The notes beneath the pieces are model-generated. The model did not search any database and had not been told where the DNA came from. It was given only the letters and a program-made list of their open reading frames with translations. From Halolamina pelagica (GTDB lineage Archaea; Halobacteriota; Halobacteria; Halobacteriales; Haloferacaceae): a stretch of DNA of 64,000 nucleotides. The stretch lies in contig NZ_FOXI01000002.1 in assembly GCF_900115675.1 (NCBI RefSeq), positions 248,001 to 312,000 of the forward strand, read 5' to 3'. Every line of letters starts with the position of its first letter. The stretch's first letter is position 1. Positions 8,696-17,001 of this stretch are shown here, piece by piece. Position numbers and translations under genes: made by a program.

Positions 8696-9364
8696 TCAGT
8701 TTCCCCGCGACGTGACCCGGGTACTCAGACAGAGCCCCGAGCCGACTGGCAGAACGAACGACTCGAACGCCGGGTCCGCGCGGACGTGTTCGACGTAGTT
8801 CGCGATCCCCTCGGTGCCGTCGCTGGCGCCGTCAGGCAGCGGCTCGTCGCCGGCGAAGTACGCCGTCAGCGCGTCGAGGTCGATCGGCCCGCGGGTCATG
8901 TTGTCGGCGGCGATCACGCCGCCCTCCGGCACCTTCTCCCGTGCCTGATCGAACCCCTGGGCGTAGCGCGGTTTGTCGTGGTCGATCAGCACCACGTCGA
9001 ACGGGCCGCCGTACGCCTCGACGAGTTCCAGCGCGTCGCCGTGTTCGAACCGTGCCCGGTCGGCGACGCCGGCGCTGGCGAGGAACTCCCGCGCCATGTC
9101 GAGTTCGTCCTCGTCGATCTCGGTGAGCACCACCTCGTCGGCGCCGCCGGCGAGGAACCACGAGGCGCTGTAGCCGTAGCCGGAACCGAACTCGAAGACG
9201 CGATCGGCGTCGGTCAGGCGCGCGAGCATTCGCAGCACCGCGCCCGCGTCGGGGCCGATGATCGGGAAGTCGTTCTCGTCGGCGTACTCGGCCATCTCCG
9301 CCTGAACGTCGCTGTGGTCGGCGCCGGTGGCACGCACGTATCGCTCGACGGTCTCCAGGTCCAT
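8696..9364 (-). CDS. O-methyltransferase (class I SAM, family 3-like)
   Basis: A 222-residue SAM-dependent methyltransferase of the catechol/caffeoyl-CoA O-methyltransferase type. It shows PIIGPDAGAVLRMLARL, the SAM loop FEFGSGYGYSASWFLAG (about residues 57-73), the acidic LTEIDEDELDMA, and the metal/active-site segment DVVLIDHDKPRY followed by GGVIAADNMTRG. Length is normal for the family. Convergent with the glycosyltransferase gene (27 bp gap). The substrate is not known. Confidence 0.83.
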   Translation of the reverse strand: MDLETVERYVRATGADHSDVQAEMAEYADENDFPIIGPDAGAVLRMLARLTDADRVFEFGSGYGYSASWFLAGGADEVVLTEIDEDELDMAREFLASAGVADRARFEHGDALELVEAYGGPFDVVLIDHDKPRYAQGFDQAREKVPEGGVIAADNMTRGPIDLDALTAYFAGDEPLPDGASDGTEGIANYVEHVRADPAFESFVLPVGSGLCLSTRVTSRGN

Positions 9365-9415
9365 GCCCGTCGGTTCGCCGGCGGAGAAGTAAGCGTTTGG
9401 CCGGGTAGTCGCCGA

Positions 9416-9871
9416 TCAGGCCAGCGGCTGGGCGAGGTAGCCGGCGATCAGCAGCAGCACGACCGAGAACGTCGCGGCGGCCTTGACGAACGTCCCCGTC
9501 TCGCGGCCCGCGGTCTGGATCCGGCCGTCGCCGAGGTGGGACTGCATCTTCCCGATCGACATCTCCAGCAGCCCGGTGACGACCAGCCAGAGCGCGAGCA
9601 TCCCGAGTACGGCGTGGCCCATCGGGTCGCTGAACAGGCGGCCGTCCCCGTAGCCCGTCGCCGCCATGTGGCCGCCGGTGACGACGAACACCACGGCGCC
9701 GATCCGGGTCAACCAGCGGAGGCCGGTAGTGATAGCGATCGCCGAGGTGGCGTCGATGTCCCCCTCGGAGAGCAGCGGGTGGATCCGCCACGCGTAGAAG
9801 ACGGTCGTTCCGGCCCAGACCCCGGCGAACAGCACGTGCAGCATACTGAACGCAGTGTCGATGAGTGCCAT
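9416..9871 (-). CDS. CopD-like four-helix membrane protein
   Basis: From ATG 9869-9871 the product is 151 residues with four hydrophobic helices (LHVLFAGVWAGTTVFYAW; WLTRIGAVVFVVTGGHMAAT; AVLGMLALWLVVTGLLEM; TFSVVLLLIAGYL). The pattern of a His in helix 1 and another at the end of helix 2 (GGHMA) resembles CopD/DUF2269-type proteins that may bind copper or heme. A longer reading frame exists upstream, but its N-terminal 50 residues are Arg/Pro-rich and overlap the mutase promoter, so I reject it. Confidence 0.68.
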   Translation of the reverse strand: MALIDTAFSMLHVLFAGVWAGTTVFYAWRIHPLLSEGDIDATSAIAITTGLRWLTRIGAVVFVVTGGHMAATGYGDGRLFSDPMGHAVLGMLALWLVVTGLLEMSIGKMQSHLGDGRIQTAGRETGTFVKAAATFSVVLLLIAGYLAQPLA

Positions 9872-9989
9872 GTGCCGGGTCTTGATCGCGGACCCGATAA
9901 AGGCGGGTGACACCGGAGCCTCGTCGTCGTGATCGCCGGTCTGCGACGCCGTCGGTGGCGGGGATCGTGGCCGCCGCCGTCTCCCCATG

Positions 9990-9995
9990 CTTAAG
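9990..9995 (+). promoter_or_regulatory. TATA element of the methylmalonyl-CoA mutase gene
   Basis: CTTAAG begins 30 nt before ATG 10020. The alternative ATG at 9987 directly abuts this box, which decides in favour of 10020 as the start codon. Confidence 0.6.
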
Positions 9996-10019
9996 TCCGA
10001 ACCGGTCCCAGTTCGACCC

Positions 10020-11705
10020 ATGTTCGACGAGGCGGACCTCGCGGAGATCCGTGAGGGGAAGGAACGATGGGAGGAGGAGACCTACGGCCCGACCGTCGAC
10101 CGGTTCGGCGAGCGCCGGGAGTCCTTCGAGACCGACACCGGCGGGCAGGCGGTCGACCCGCTGTACACGCCCGACGACGTTGCCGACCTCGACTACGAGG
10201 AGGACCTCGGGTTCCCGGGCGAGGAGCCCTACACCCGCGGCGTCTACTCGACGATGCACCGCGGCCGGCTCTGGACGATGCGGCAGTACGCCGGGATGGG
10301 CACCGCGTCGGAGACCAACGAGCGGTTCCACTACCTGCTCGATCAGGGGCAGACCGGACTCTCGATGGCGTTCGACCTGCCGACCCAGATGGGCCACGAC
10401 TCCGACGCCGACATGGCCACCGGCGAGGTCGGGCGCTCGGGCGTCGCCATCGACTCCATCGAGGACATGAAGACCGTCTTCGAGGGGATCCCGCTGGACG
10501 AGGTGTCCACGTCGATGACGATCAACGCGCCCGCGAGCGTGCTGCTGGCGCTGTACATCGCCGTCGGCGACGAGCAGGGCGTCGACCGCGAGGAGCTGCG
10601 GGGCACCATCCAGAACGACATCCTGAAGGAGTACGCCGCGCGGAACACGTACATCTACCCGCCGGAGTCGTCGATGCGGCTCATCACGGACATCTTCGAG
10701 TTCTGTGCGGAGGAGGTGCCGAACTTCAACACCATCTCCATCTCGGGCTACCACATCCGCGAAGCCGGCTCGACGGCGGCCCAGGAGGTCGCGTTCACGC
10801 TCGGCAACGGGATCGAGTACGTCGAGGCCGCCATCGAGGCCGGCCTGGACGTGGACGAGTTCGCGCCCCAGCTCAGTTTCTTCTTCAACGCCCACAACAA
10901 CATCTTCGAGGAGGCCGCGAAGTTCCGGGCCGCCCGGCGGATGTGGGCGAAGATCATGGAGGAGCGTTTCGACGCCGAGAACCCCAAGTCGAAACAGCTC
11001 AAGTTCCACACCCAGACCGGCGGCTCGACGCTCACGGCCCAGCAGATCGAGAACAACGTCGTCCGCGTCGCCTACCAGGCGCTCTCGGCTGTCCTCGGCG
11101 GGACCCAGAGCCTCCACACCAACGGGAAGGACGAGGCGCTCGCGCTGCCGACCGAGAAGTCGGTCCGGACCGCCCTGCGCACCCAGCAGATCCTCGCCCA
11201 CGAGTCCGGCGCCGCCGACACCATCGACCCCCTCGCCGGGAGCTACTACGTCGAGAGCCTCACCGACGACATCGAGGACGAGGCGTTCGAGATCATCGAC
11301 GAGGTCGACGAGCGCGGCGGGATGCGCGGCGCGATCGAGGACCAGTGGGTCCAGCGGCAGATCCAGGACGTCGCCTTCGAGCGCCAGGAGGAGATCGAGG
11401 AGGGCGAGCGGGTCATCGTCGGCGTCAACGAGTTCGAGGTCGAGGACTCCGAGCCGGAGATGGACCTGGAGTCGGTCGACGAGGAGGACGAGCAGCGACA
11501 GATCGACCGCCTCGACGAACTGCGTGAGGAGCGCGACGACGACGCCGTCGAGGCGGCGCTCGACGACCTCCGCACGGCGGCCGCGGGCGACGAGAACGTG
11601 ATGCCGTACATCGTCGACGCCGTGAAGGCGAAGGCGACGGTCGGCGAGGTCTCGAACGTGTTCCGCGACGTGTTCGGCGAGTACCAGCAGGGCGTCTCGG
11701 TCTGA
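10020..11705 (+). CDS. mcmA1: methylmalonyl-CoA mutase, large (catalytic) subunit
   Basis: 561 residues, the TIM-barrel catalytic chain of adenosylcobalamin-dependent methylmalonyl-CoA mutase, which interconverts methylmalonyl-CoA and succinyl-CoA. Family landmarks: [20 protein letters not shown] with [20 protein letters not shown] near the N-terminus, [31 protein letters not shown] with the catalytic His-Gln region, and [13 protein letters not shown]. The protein ends after VFRDVFGEY, so the cobalamin-binding domain is absent and must be a separate gene elsewhere, as is usual in archaea. The start is set by the TATA box at 9990. The epimerase gene lies 0.4 kb downstream. Confidence 0.94.
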   Translation: MFDEADLAEIREGKERWEEETYGPTVDRFGERRESFETDTGGQAVDPLYTPDDVADLDYEEDLGFPGEEPYTRGVYSTMHRGRLWTMRQYAGMGTASETNERFHYLLDQGQTGLSMAFDLPTQMGHDSDADMATGEVGRSGVAIDSIEDMKTVFEGIPLDEVSTSMTINAPASVLLALYIAVGDEQGVDREELRGTIQNDILKEYAARNTYIYPPESSMRLITDIFEFCAEEVPNFNTISISGYHIREAGSTAAQEVAFTLGNGIEYVEAAIEAGLDVDEFAPQLSFFFNAHNNIFEEAAKFRAARRMWAKIMEERFDAENPKSKQLKFHTQTGGSTLTAQQIENNVVRVAYQALSAVLGGTQSLHTNGKDEALALPTEKSVRTALRTQQILAHESGAADTIDPLAGSYYVESLTDDIEDEAFEIIDEVDERGGMRGAIEDQWVQRQIQDVAFERQEEIEEGERVIVGVNEFEVEDSEPEMDLESVDEEDEQRQIDRLDELREERDDDAVEAALDDLRTAAAGDENVMPYIVDAVKAKATVGEVSNVFRDVFGEYQQGVSV

Positions 11706-11713
11706 GCGGTCGC

Positions 11714-12082
11714 TTACTCCAACTGCACCGCCGTCCCGTAGGCCAGCATCTCCGCGCCCGTCCCCGCGATCTCGGCGGTCTCGAAGCGCATCTCGACCAC
11801 CGCGTCGGCGCCCTTCGCTTTGGCCTCCGCGAGCATACGCTCCTCGGCCTGCTCGCGGGAGTCCGACAGCAGTTCCGTGTACGCCTTCATCTCGCCGCCG
11901 ACGAGGTTGCGCAGGCTCTGGGTGAAGTCCCGGCCGACGTTCCGGGCCCGGACCGTGTTGCCCCGGACGGTGCCGAGCGTCTCCGCGATCTCCGCGCCGG
12001 CGATCGTGTCGGTGGTGGCGGTCTGCATGGTCGCGAGTGTGCCCGAGTTGACCATGATCGTGTCGGCGATGGGACCTCGCAT
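11714..12082 (-). CDS. YbjQ family (UPF0145) protein
   Basis: About 122 residues from ATG 12080-12082 (113 from ATG 12053-12055; the choice is open). The YbjQ signature is clear: TDTIAGAEIAETLGTVRGNT, NVGRDFTQSLRNLVGGEMKAY and AKAKGADAVVEMRFET, ending GTAVQLE. Family members form small ring-shaped homo-oligomers and were once called heavy-metal-binding; the function is unproven. The gene is convergent with the mutase gene (8 bp) and divergent from the epimerase gene. Confidence 0.85.
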   Translation of the reverse strand: MRGPIADTIMVNSGTLATMQTATTDTIAGAEIAETLGTVRGNTVRARNVGRDFTQSLRNLVGGEMKAYTELLSDSREQAEERMLAEAKAKGADAVVEMRFETAEIAGTGAEMLAYGTAVQLE

Positions 12083-12094
12083 GAACGACCCACG

Positions 12095-12101
12095 CTTTTG
12101 G
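12095..12101 (+). promoter_or_regulatory. TATA element of the methylmalonyl-CoA epimerase gene
   Basis: CTTTTGG starts 30 nt before ATG 12125. It excludes the in-frame upstream start at 12098. Confidence 0.5.
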
Positions 12102-12124
12102 TTCGCCGGCGCCGAGTGGCGCCC

Positions 12125-12517
12125 ATGGAGTTCGACCACGCGGGCGTCGCAACCGACGACGCCGCCGAGACCGCCGCGCTGTTTTCCGACCTACTGGGTG
12201 CCGAGAACGTCCACGAGGAGACCGACGAGGCCCGCGGGATGCGCTTCGTCTTCCTCGACCTGGGCGACGGCTACGTCGAGGTGATCGAACCGCTCGACGA
12301 CGGGAGCACCATCGCCGACTACGTCGCCGAGAACGGCTCGGGCCTCCACCACGTCGCCTTCGCGACCGACGACGCCGCGGCGGCGCTGGATCGCGCCCGG
12401 GACCTCGGGGTCGAGACGATCGACGACGAGCCGCGCCCCGGGGCGTGGGACCACGACATCGCCTTCCTCCACCCGCGGGACACCGCGGGCGTGCTGGTCG
12501 AGTTCGTGGAACACTGA
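12125..12517 (+). CDS. mce: methylmalonyl-CoA epimerase
   Basis: A 130-residue vicinal-oxygen-chelate protein that interconverts the 2R and 2S isomers of methylmalonyl-CoA. Two beta-alpha-beta-beta-beta modules are seen. The first has FDHAGVATDDAAETAALFSD with the metal-binding His and then VEVIEPL; the second has GLHHVAFATDDAAAAL with a metal His, and VEFVE at the end with the metal/catalytic Glu. Placement 420 bp after the mutase gene supports the assignment over other VOC enzymes. Followed at once by a strong hairpin plus T-run. Confidence 0.92.
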   Translation: MEFDHAGVATDDAAETAALFSDLLGAENVHEETDEARGMRFVFLDLGDGYVEVIEPLDDGSTIADYVAENGSGLHHVAFATDDAAAALDRARDLGVETIDDEPRPGAWDHDIAFLHPRDTAGVLVEFVEH

Positions 12518-12557
12518 CGGACCGTTTGGCGGCTCCGTCGCTCGCGGTCCGTTTTTT
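12517..12557 (+). terminator. hairpin plus T6 terminator after mce
   Basis: ACGGACCG at 12517-12524 pairs perfectly with CGGTCCGT at 12545-12552, and the run TTTTTT follows at 12552-12557. The stem starts on the last base of the mce stop codon. This is the classic rho-independent layout; in archaea the T-run alone often suffices. Confidence 0.65.
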
Positions 12558-12588
12558 GCGTGACGGCGAGCCTATCGCCGAGCCGAAC

Positions 12589-12596
12589 GGTTAAGG
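12589..12596 (+). promoter_or_regulatory. TATA element of the 12620 gene
   Basis: GGTTAAGG lies 29-31 nt before ATG 12620, at the spacing seen for other leaderless genes in the window. Confidence 0.5.
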
Positions 12597-12619
12597 GAGA
12601 TTACTCGTAAGCGCGGGGC

Positions 12620-13222
12620 ATGCTGCGGAGACTCTTCACGCTCGCTCTCGTCGGGGGTCTGCTGTTCGCGGCCGTCGGTGGTGGGTGGCTGGTCGCCGGC
12701 GGACCGATGCGAGGGACCGCCGAGGCGCCGCTGACCGTCGACGCCGGCACCGCCGCCGAACACGGGTTCGGCGAGCCGAGCGTCGAGCGCGTGCAGTTCC
12801 AGGAACGATTGCGCGTCGCCGGCGTCGAAAAGGGATTCGACCTCTCGGCGTACGTGATGACGACGACCCACGAGGGGACGGGGGCCGCGGTGGTGACGGT
12901 GAGCCTCCCCGGCTGGACCATCGGCGGCGTCTCGCTGAACCCGCTGACGTACGCGCCGCTGAAGCAAGCCGTCACTCGCGTGCTGCCGTACCTCCCGACG
13001 GAGACGCCCGAGGTGACGTGGGCGGGCGAGACGACCGTCGAACTCGCAGGTGAGGACGTGACTGCCGGCGAGTACGAGGTCGAGGGCGACGCCCCGCGTC
13101 TCGTCGTCGCCCGGGAGACGATGGGCGGCGACACGGTGTTCGCGGTCGGCGTCTACTCCGCGGAGCGCTCGGGGAGTCGCGACGCCGTCGACGCGCTGTT
13201 CGCCGCGCTGGATCACGGCTAA
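12620..13222 (+). CDS. haloarchaeal membrane-anchored protein (DUF6517-like)
   Basis: 200 residues with one N-terminal hydrophobic helix (LFTLALVGGLLFAAVGGGWL) and then a soluble, beta-rich domain expected outside the membrane. There is no lipobox Cys, so it is probably anchored by the uncleaved helix. The sequence pattern (FQERLRVAGVEKGFDLSAYV, VSLPGWTIGGVSLNPL, VFAVGVYSAE) resembles the haloarchaea-only DUF6517 family; I am not certain of the family number. No enzymatic motif is visible. Confidence 0.65.
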   Translation: MLRRLFTLALVGGLLFAAVGGGWLVAGGPMRGTAEAPLTVDAGTAAEHGFGEPSVERVQFQERLRVAGVEKGFDLSAYVMTTTHEGTGAAVVTVSLPGWTIGGVSLNPLTYAPLKQAVTRVLPYLPTETPEVTWAGETTVELAGEDVTAGEYEVEGDAPRLVVARETMGGDTVFAVGVYSAERSGSRDAVDALFAALDHG

Positions 13223-13279
13223 CCGGTCGCCGGCGACGTGTGCCAAGAGGGAAGTACCAGTAGTCCCGTGGAGGGAGAT

Positions 13280-15259
13280 ATGTACGACTGGCTGGCCCAC
13301 CGGGTACGGAGTACGCCCGACCGGGAGGCCCTCGTCAACGCGAGCTCCGGCAACGCCTGGACGTACGCGACGCTCGACGAAACCGTCGAGGAGATGGGGA
13401 GCCGGCTCTCGGCGCTCGGCGTCACCGAGGGCGATCACGTCGCCGCCGCACTGGAGACGGGCGTCGAGGCTGTCTGCCTGATCCACGCCACGATGCGACT
13501 GGGCGCCGTGCTGGTGCCGCTGGCGCCGGAGTTCACGCCGCCGGAGCTGGCCGATCGCGTCGACCGGGCGGACGTGGACACCGTCGTCTGTGACGGAACC
13601 ACCGAGTCGCAGGTCCGGGCGGCCGCCGAGCGCCTCGAGCGGTCGGTCTCGGCGGTGACCATCGGCGACTCGGACCGCGACGACGTGACGCCGCTCTCGG
13701 CGGCCGAACCCGACACGCTCACGCCGACGGCGTGGGAGCGCGAGGACACGCAACTGCTCCTCTTCACCTCCGGCACCACCGGCGACCCGAAGGCCGTCCG
13801 CCTCACGATGGGGAACCTGCTCGCGAGTGCGATTGCCAGCGCGTTCCGCCTGGGCGTCGACCCCGAGGACCGCTGGCTGGTGCCGCTCTCGCTGCACCAC
13901 ATGGGCGGGATCGCCCCCGTTCTGCGGTCGGCGCTGTACGGGACGACCGTGATCGTCCGCGAGTCGTTCGATCCGGGCGGCACCGTCGACGACGTCCGGG
14001 AGTACGAAGCCACCTGCGTCTCGCTGGTGCCGACGATGCTGCGCCGGATGCTCTCGGCGCGGGGCACCCTCCCCGACTGCCTGCGGTTCGCGCTGGTCGG
14101 CGGCGCCCCCACCCCGGCCGAACTCGTCGAGCGGTGCCGGGACTACTCGGTGCCGATCTGTCCGACCTACGGGATGACCGAGACGGCGTCACAGATCGCC
14201 ACCGCTCGCCACTCCGAGGCGTACGAGCACCCCGAGACCGTGGGGAGCCCGCTGCTCTGGACCGAGGCGACGGTCGTCGACGACGACGGGGCGCCGGTCG
14301 AGGCGGGTGAGTCGGGCGAACTGGTCGTGCGCGGGCCGACCGTAACCCCCGGCTACTACGAGGATCCCGCGGCGACGGGCGAGGCGTTCGGCCCCCACGG
14401 GCTCCACACCGGGGACGTGGGCTACCGCGACGAGGACGGCCGGCTCTACGTGCTGAACCGGCTCGACGACCGGATCCTGACCGGCGGAGAGAACGTCGAC
14501 CCGGGCGAGGTCGTCGACGCTCTCCGTGCCCACGGGTCGGTCGACGACGCCGCAGTCGTCGGGATCGACGACGAGGAGTGGGGGGAGCAGGTCGCCGCGC
14601 TACTGGTGCCGAGCGACGAGGGAGTCGACGTGGCCGCCCTCGAGAGCCACCTCCGCGAGCGCCTCGCGGGGTTCAAACTCCCGCGGACGATCGGCACGAT
14701 CGAAGAACTCCCGCGGACCGTGTCGGGCACGGTTGAGCGCGATGCCGTCCGCGAGCACATTCGCGAGGGCGACACGGTGACTCTCGAGCGGAGCCAGCCC
14801 AGCGGCCGCGCCGCGAGCGACGCCGAAAGCGTCCGTGCGGTCGCTCACGAGGAGTCGGAGGGCGAAGGGGAACCGTCACCCGACCACCCCGGCGAGGACG
14901 CGCCGGCCGAGGCGGCGTTGGAGGCCGCGACGGACACCGACGCAACCGAGTTGCCCGCGGAAGACACCGCGGCCTACACCGGCGACAGCGACGGGGGCGT
15001 CGACGCCGTGAGCAACCCGGCAGCGGAACCGGAACTGACTGAACCCGACACCGACCGCCGGGGCGGTGCCGCGCTCTCGTCGTCGGAGGAGCCGGCCGAA
15101 CAGGGGGAGAGCGATCGGCTCACGGGCATCGGCGGGTCGGAGACCGACGGCGAGACCGGTGGATCGAACGACGACGGTGATTCCCCGGCGGACGACGACG
15201 TGAGCGGGACGGAAGCGGACGAGTCGGACGTGGAGGAGTCGGGCGCGGACGAGCGCTGA
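13280..15259 (+). CDS. menE: AMP-forming acyl-CoA ligase, MenE (o-succinylbenzoate-CoA ligase)-like, with acidic tail
   Basis: 659 residues from ATG 13280, preceded by GGAGGGAG. Residues 1-505 are an adenylate-forming ligase: the P-loop LLLFTSGTTGDPKAVRLTMG (A3), PLSLHHMGG, ICPTYGMTETAS (A5), LHTGDVGYRDEDGRLYVLNR (A7) and ILTGGENVDPGEV (A8). The pattern fits MenE of menaquinone synthesis, but no other men gene is nearby, so another aryl or acyl acid is possible. Oddities: the A10 motif reads LPRTVSGTVERD, with Thr484 where the catalytic Lys normally sits. About 150 further residues are almost purely Asp/Glu/Ser/Gly/Thr, a disordered tail not usual for the family. Confidence 0.78.
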   Translation: MYDWLAHRVRSTPDREALVNASSGNAWTYATLDETVEEMGSRLSALGVTEGDHVAAALETGVEAVCLIHATMRLGAVLVPLAPEFTPPELADRVDRADVDTVVCDGTTESQVRAAAERLERSVSAVTIGDSDRDDVTPLSAAEPDTLTPTAWEREDTQLLLFTSGTTGDPKAVRLTMGNLLASAIASAFRLGVDPEDRWLVPLSLHHMGGIAPVLRSALYGTTVIVRESFDPGGTVDDVREYEATCVSLVPTMLRRMLSARGTLPDCLRFALVGGAPTPAELVERCRDYSVPICPTYGMTETASQIATARHSEAYEHPETVGSPLLWTEATVVDDDGAPVEAGESGELVVRGPTVTPGYYEDPAATGEAFGPHGLHTGDVGYRDEDGRLYVLNRLDDRILTGGENVDPGEVVDALRAHGSVDDAAVVGIDDEEWGEQVAALLVPSDEGVDVAALESHLRERLAGFKLPRTIGTIEELPRTVSGTVERDAVREHIREGDTVTLERSQPSGRAASDAESVRAVAHEESEGEGEPSPDHPGEDAPAEAALEAATDTDATELPAEDTAAYTGDSDGGVDAVSNPAAEPELTEPDTDRRGGAALSSSEEPAEQGESDRLTGIGGSETDGETGGSNDDGDSPADDDVSGTEADESDVEESGADER

Positions 15260-15327
15260 CCGGAAACGCGGGACCACGGAGCCGCAGTTCTGGGTGCCTT
15301 TTTGCGTGCTGGCCGCCATCAGCCCGT

Positions 15328-16479
15328 ATGGACCTACTCGACGAGGGGCCCGTCCCCGAGCACGCACGCGAGGCGAAAGCCGAGGCCAGAGCGTTCGCCG
15401 AGGCGGAGATCGAACCCGTCGCGGCCGAGAAGTTCTCGTCGGGCGAGTACCCGTGGGACGTGCTGGAGGCGGCGATGGACGCCGGCCTCGTCGCCGCCGA
15501 CCTGCCCGAGGAACTGGGCGGGCGGGGGTTCGACGTCGAACAGATCCTCGCGATCGGCGAGGAGTTCTTCCGCGCCGACGCCGGCATCGGGCTGACGCTG
15601 ATGCTGGCCTCCTTCGGCTGTGAACTGGTCGAACAGTACGGCACCGAGGAGCAACACGAGCAGTACCTCCGCCCGGTCGCCCAGAACGACCAGATCTCGG
15701 GGCTCGCGGTCTCGGAGCCCGACACCGGCTCCGACCTCGCGGGGATGACCACCAGCGCGGAGAAGGACGGCGACGAGTGGGTGCTCAACGGCGAGAAGTA
15801 CTGGGTCGGCAACGCCGTCGAGGCCGACTGGCTCACCGTCTACGCGAAGACCGGCGACCGCGACGACCGCTACGGCAACTACTCGCTGTTCATCGTCGAG
15901 ACCGACTCCGAGGGGTACGAGGCCGAGCACATCCCCGAGAAGATGGGGATGCGCGCGTCGAAGCAGGGTCACATCGTCTTCGACGACTGCCGGGTCCCCG
16001 AGGCGAACCTCGTCGGCACGGAGGGCGGCGGGTTCTACGCACTGGCGGACTTCTTCAACCACGGCCGCGTCGTCGTCGGCGGCCACGGGCTCGGGCTCGC
16101 GGCCGCCGCCATCGAGGAGGCCGAGGCGTTCGTCCACGAGCGTGAGGGGTTCGGCCGGACGATCAACGAGTTCCAGGCGGTCCAGCACATCCTCGCGGAC
16201 ATGCAGACGGAGTTCCAGGCCGCCCGCACGCTGAACTGGCGCGCGGCGCGGCAGGTGAAGGAACACGACAACCCCGGCTACTGGGCGGCGATGGCCAAGA
16301 CGAAGTCGACCGAGACGGCCGTCGACGCCGCCGAGCGTTCGATGCAGCTCCACGGCGGCCGGTCGATCTTCGCGGACCGCCGTATCTCCCGGGTGTACCG
16401 CGACGTGCGCATCCCGGTGATCTACGAGGGCGCGAACGAGATCCAGCGCAACCTGATCTACCGGCAGACGCCGCGCTAA
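15328..16479 (+). CDS. acyl-CoA dehydrogenase
   Basis: 383 residues of the FAD-dependent acyl-CoA dehydrogenase fold. N-terminal helices are followed by the FAD/substrate segments GLAVSEPDTGSDLAGMTTSA and EWVLNGEKYWVGNA, then the C-terminal helical domain with FGRTINEFQAVQHILADM. The C-terminal IYEGANEIQRNLIYR supplies the catalytic base Glu367. It oxidises an acyl-CoA to the 2,3-enoyl-CoA and passes electrons to ETF. Substrate length is unclear. It lies 68 bp after the ligase gene, so activation and oxidation of one acid is plausible (inference). Confidence 0.9.
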   Translation: MDLLDEGPVPEHAREAKAEARAFAEAEIEPVAAEKFSSGEYPWDVLEAAMDAGLVAADLPEELGGRGFDVEQILAIGEEFFRADAGIGLTLMLASFGCELVEQYGTEEQHEQYLRPVAQNDQISGLAVSEPDTGSDLAGMTTSAEKDGDEWVLNGEKYWVGNAVEADWLTVYAKTGDRDDRYGNYSLFIVETDSEGYEAEHIPEKMGMRASKQGHIVFDDCRVPEANLVGTEGGGFYALADFFNHGRVVVGGHGLGLAAAAIEEAEAFVHEREGFGRTINEFQAVQHILADMQTEFQAARTLNWRAARQVKEHDNPGYWAAMAKTKSTETAVDAAERSMQLHGGRSIFADRRISRVYRDVRIPVIYEGANEIQRNLIYRQTPR

Positions 16480-16480
16480 C

Positions 16481-16543
16481 CAGCCACGGCTGGCGACCGC
16501 CGACGACCTCCGTGTCGTCGGCCCGGAGCGGACGCCGTGGCTG
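16481..16543. repeat. nested perfect inverted repeat after the acyl-CoA dehydrogenase gene
   Basis: CAGCCACGGC at 16481-16490 pairs with GCCGTGGCTG at 16534-16543. Inside it, GCCGACGAC at 16499-16507 pairs with GTCGTCGGC at 16514-16522 around a 6-nt loop. Both arms are perfect. It begins one base after the stop codon. No T-run follows directly (a T5 run is at 16604-16608), so it may be an mRNA 3' stabiliser or processing element rather than a simple terminator. Confidence 0.7.
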
Positions 16544-16684
16544 TGTGTAGCCAAGACGGCTGGCAATCGCCGGATCCTCCGCCGAACACGTCGCCAACGA
16601 GGCAGTTTTTGCGCCGTTACGCGGGTATTCTCCGCCGTATCAGTTACTAAATTTATCAAACTTTCACAAGGCTCGGAGGTCGGT

Positions 16685-16975
16685 ATGTTGACGATGCCTG
16701 CGCATCGGAACGCGCTCGACTCGGCGTCGGCCGCCGCGAGTCGCATCGTCGACGTGGCAACAACCGTCGCGATCGCCGTGGGGTTGGTCGTCTGGACGCT
16801 GTTCTGGTCGAACCTCGCGAGGCTCCACTACGCCCACGGTGATCTCCCCTCGGCGCTGTTCACCGCCGGGGCCTTCGTCGCGCCGGGGGTCGCCGCGCTC
16901 GTCTGGTACGTCGGTGAGGGCGTCGGCGCCGACATGCCCACGCCGAGTGTCGGCCCGAGCATCTCGAGTAACTGA
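16685..16975 (+). CDS. small two-helix membrane protein, unknown function
   Basis: 96 residues with two hydrophobic segments (VATTVAIAVGLVVWTLFWSN and LFTAGAFVAPGVAALVWYVG) and short polar ends. I recognise no family. An AT-rich stretch with a TTTATC box at about 16650 lies about 30 nt before ATG 16685, supporting a real, leaderless gene; ATG 16694 is an alternative. It is convergent with the MFS gene. Confidence 0.6.
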   Translation: MLTMPAHRNALDSASAAASRIVDVATTVAIAVGLVVWTLFWSNLARLHYAHGDLPSALFTAGAFVAPGVAALVWYVGEGVGADMPTPSVGPSISSN

Positions 16976-17001
16976 GTCGCGCGGGCGCCACGCCGAGCCC
17001 C

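Noticed and set aside
8832-12152. 1106-codon open frame on the minus strand
   Set aside because: It runs antisense through several well-supported genes (methyltransferase, CopD-like protein, mutase, YbjQ). Its translation is Arg/Gly/Val/Asp-rich without any domain; long antisense frames arise from the GC-rich third codon positions.
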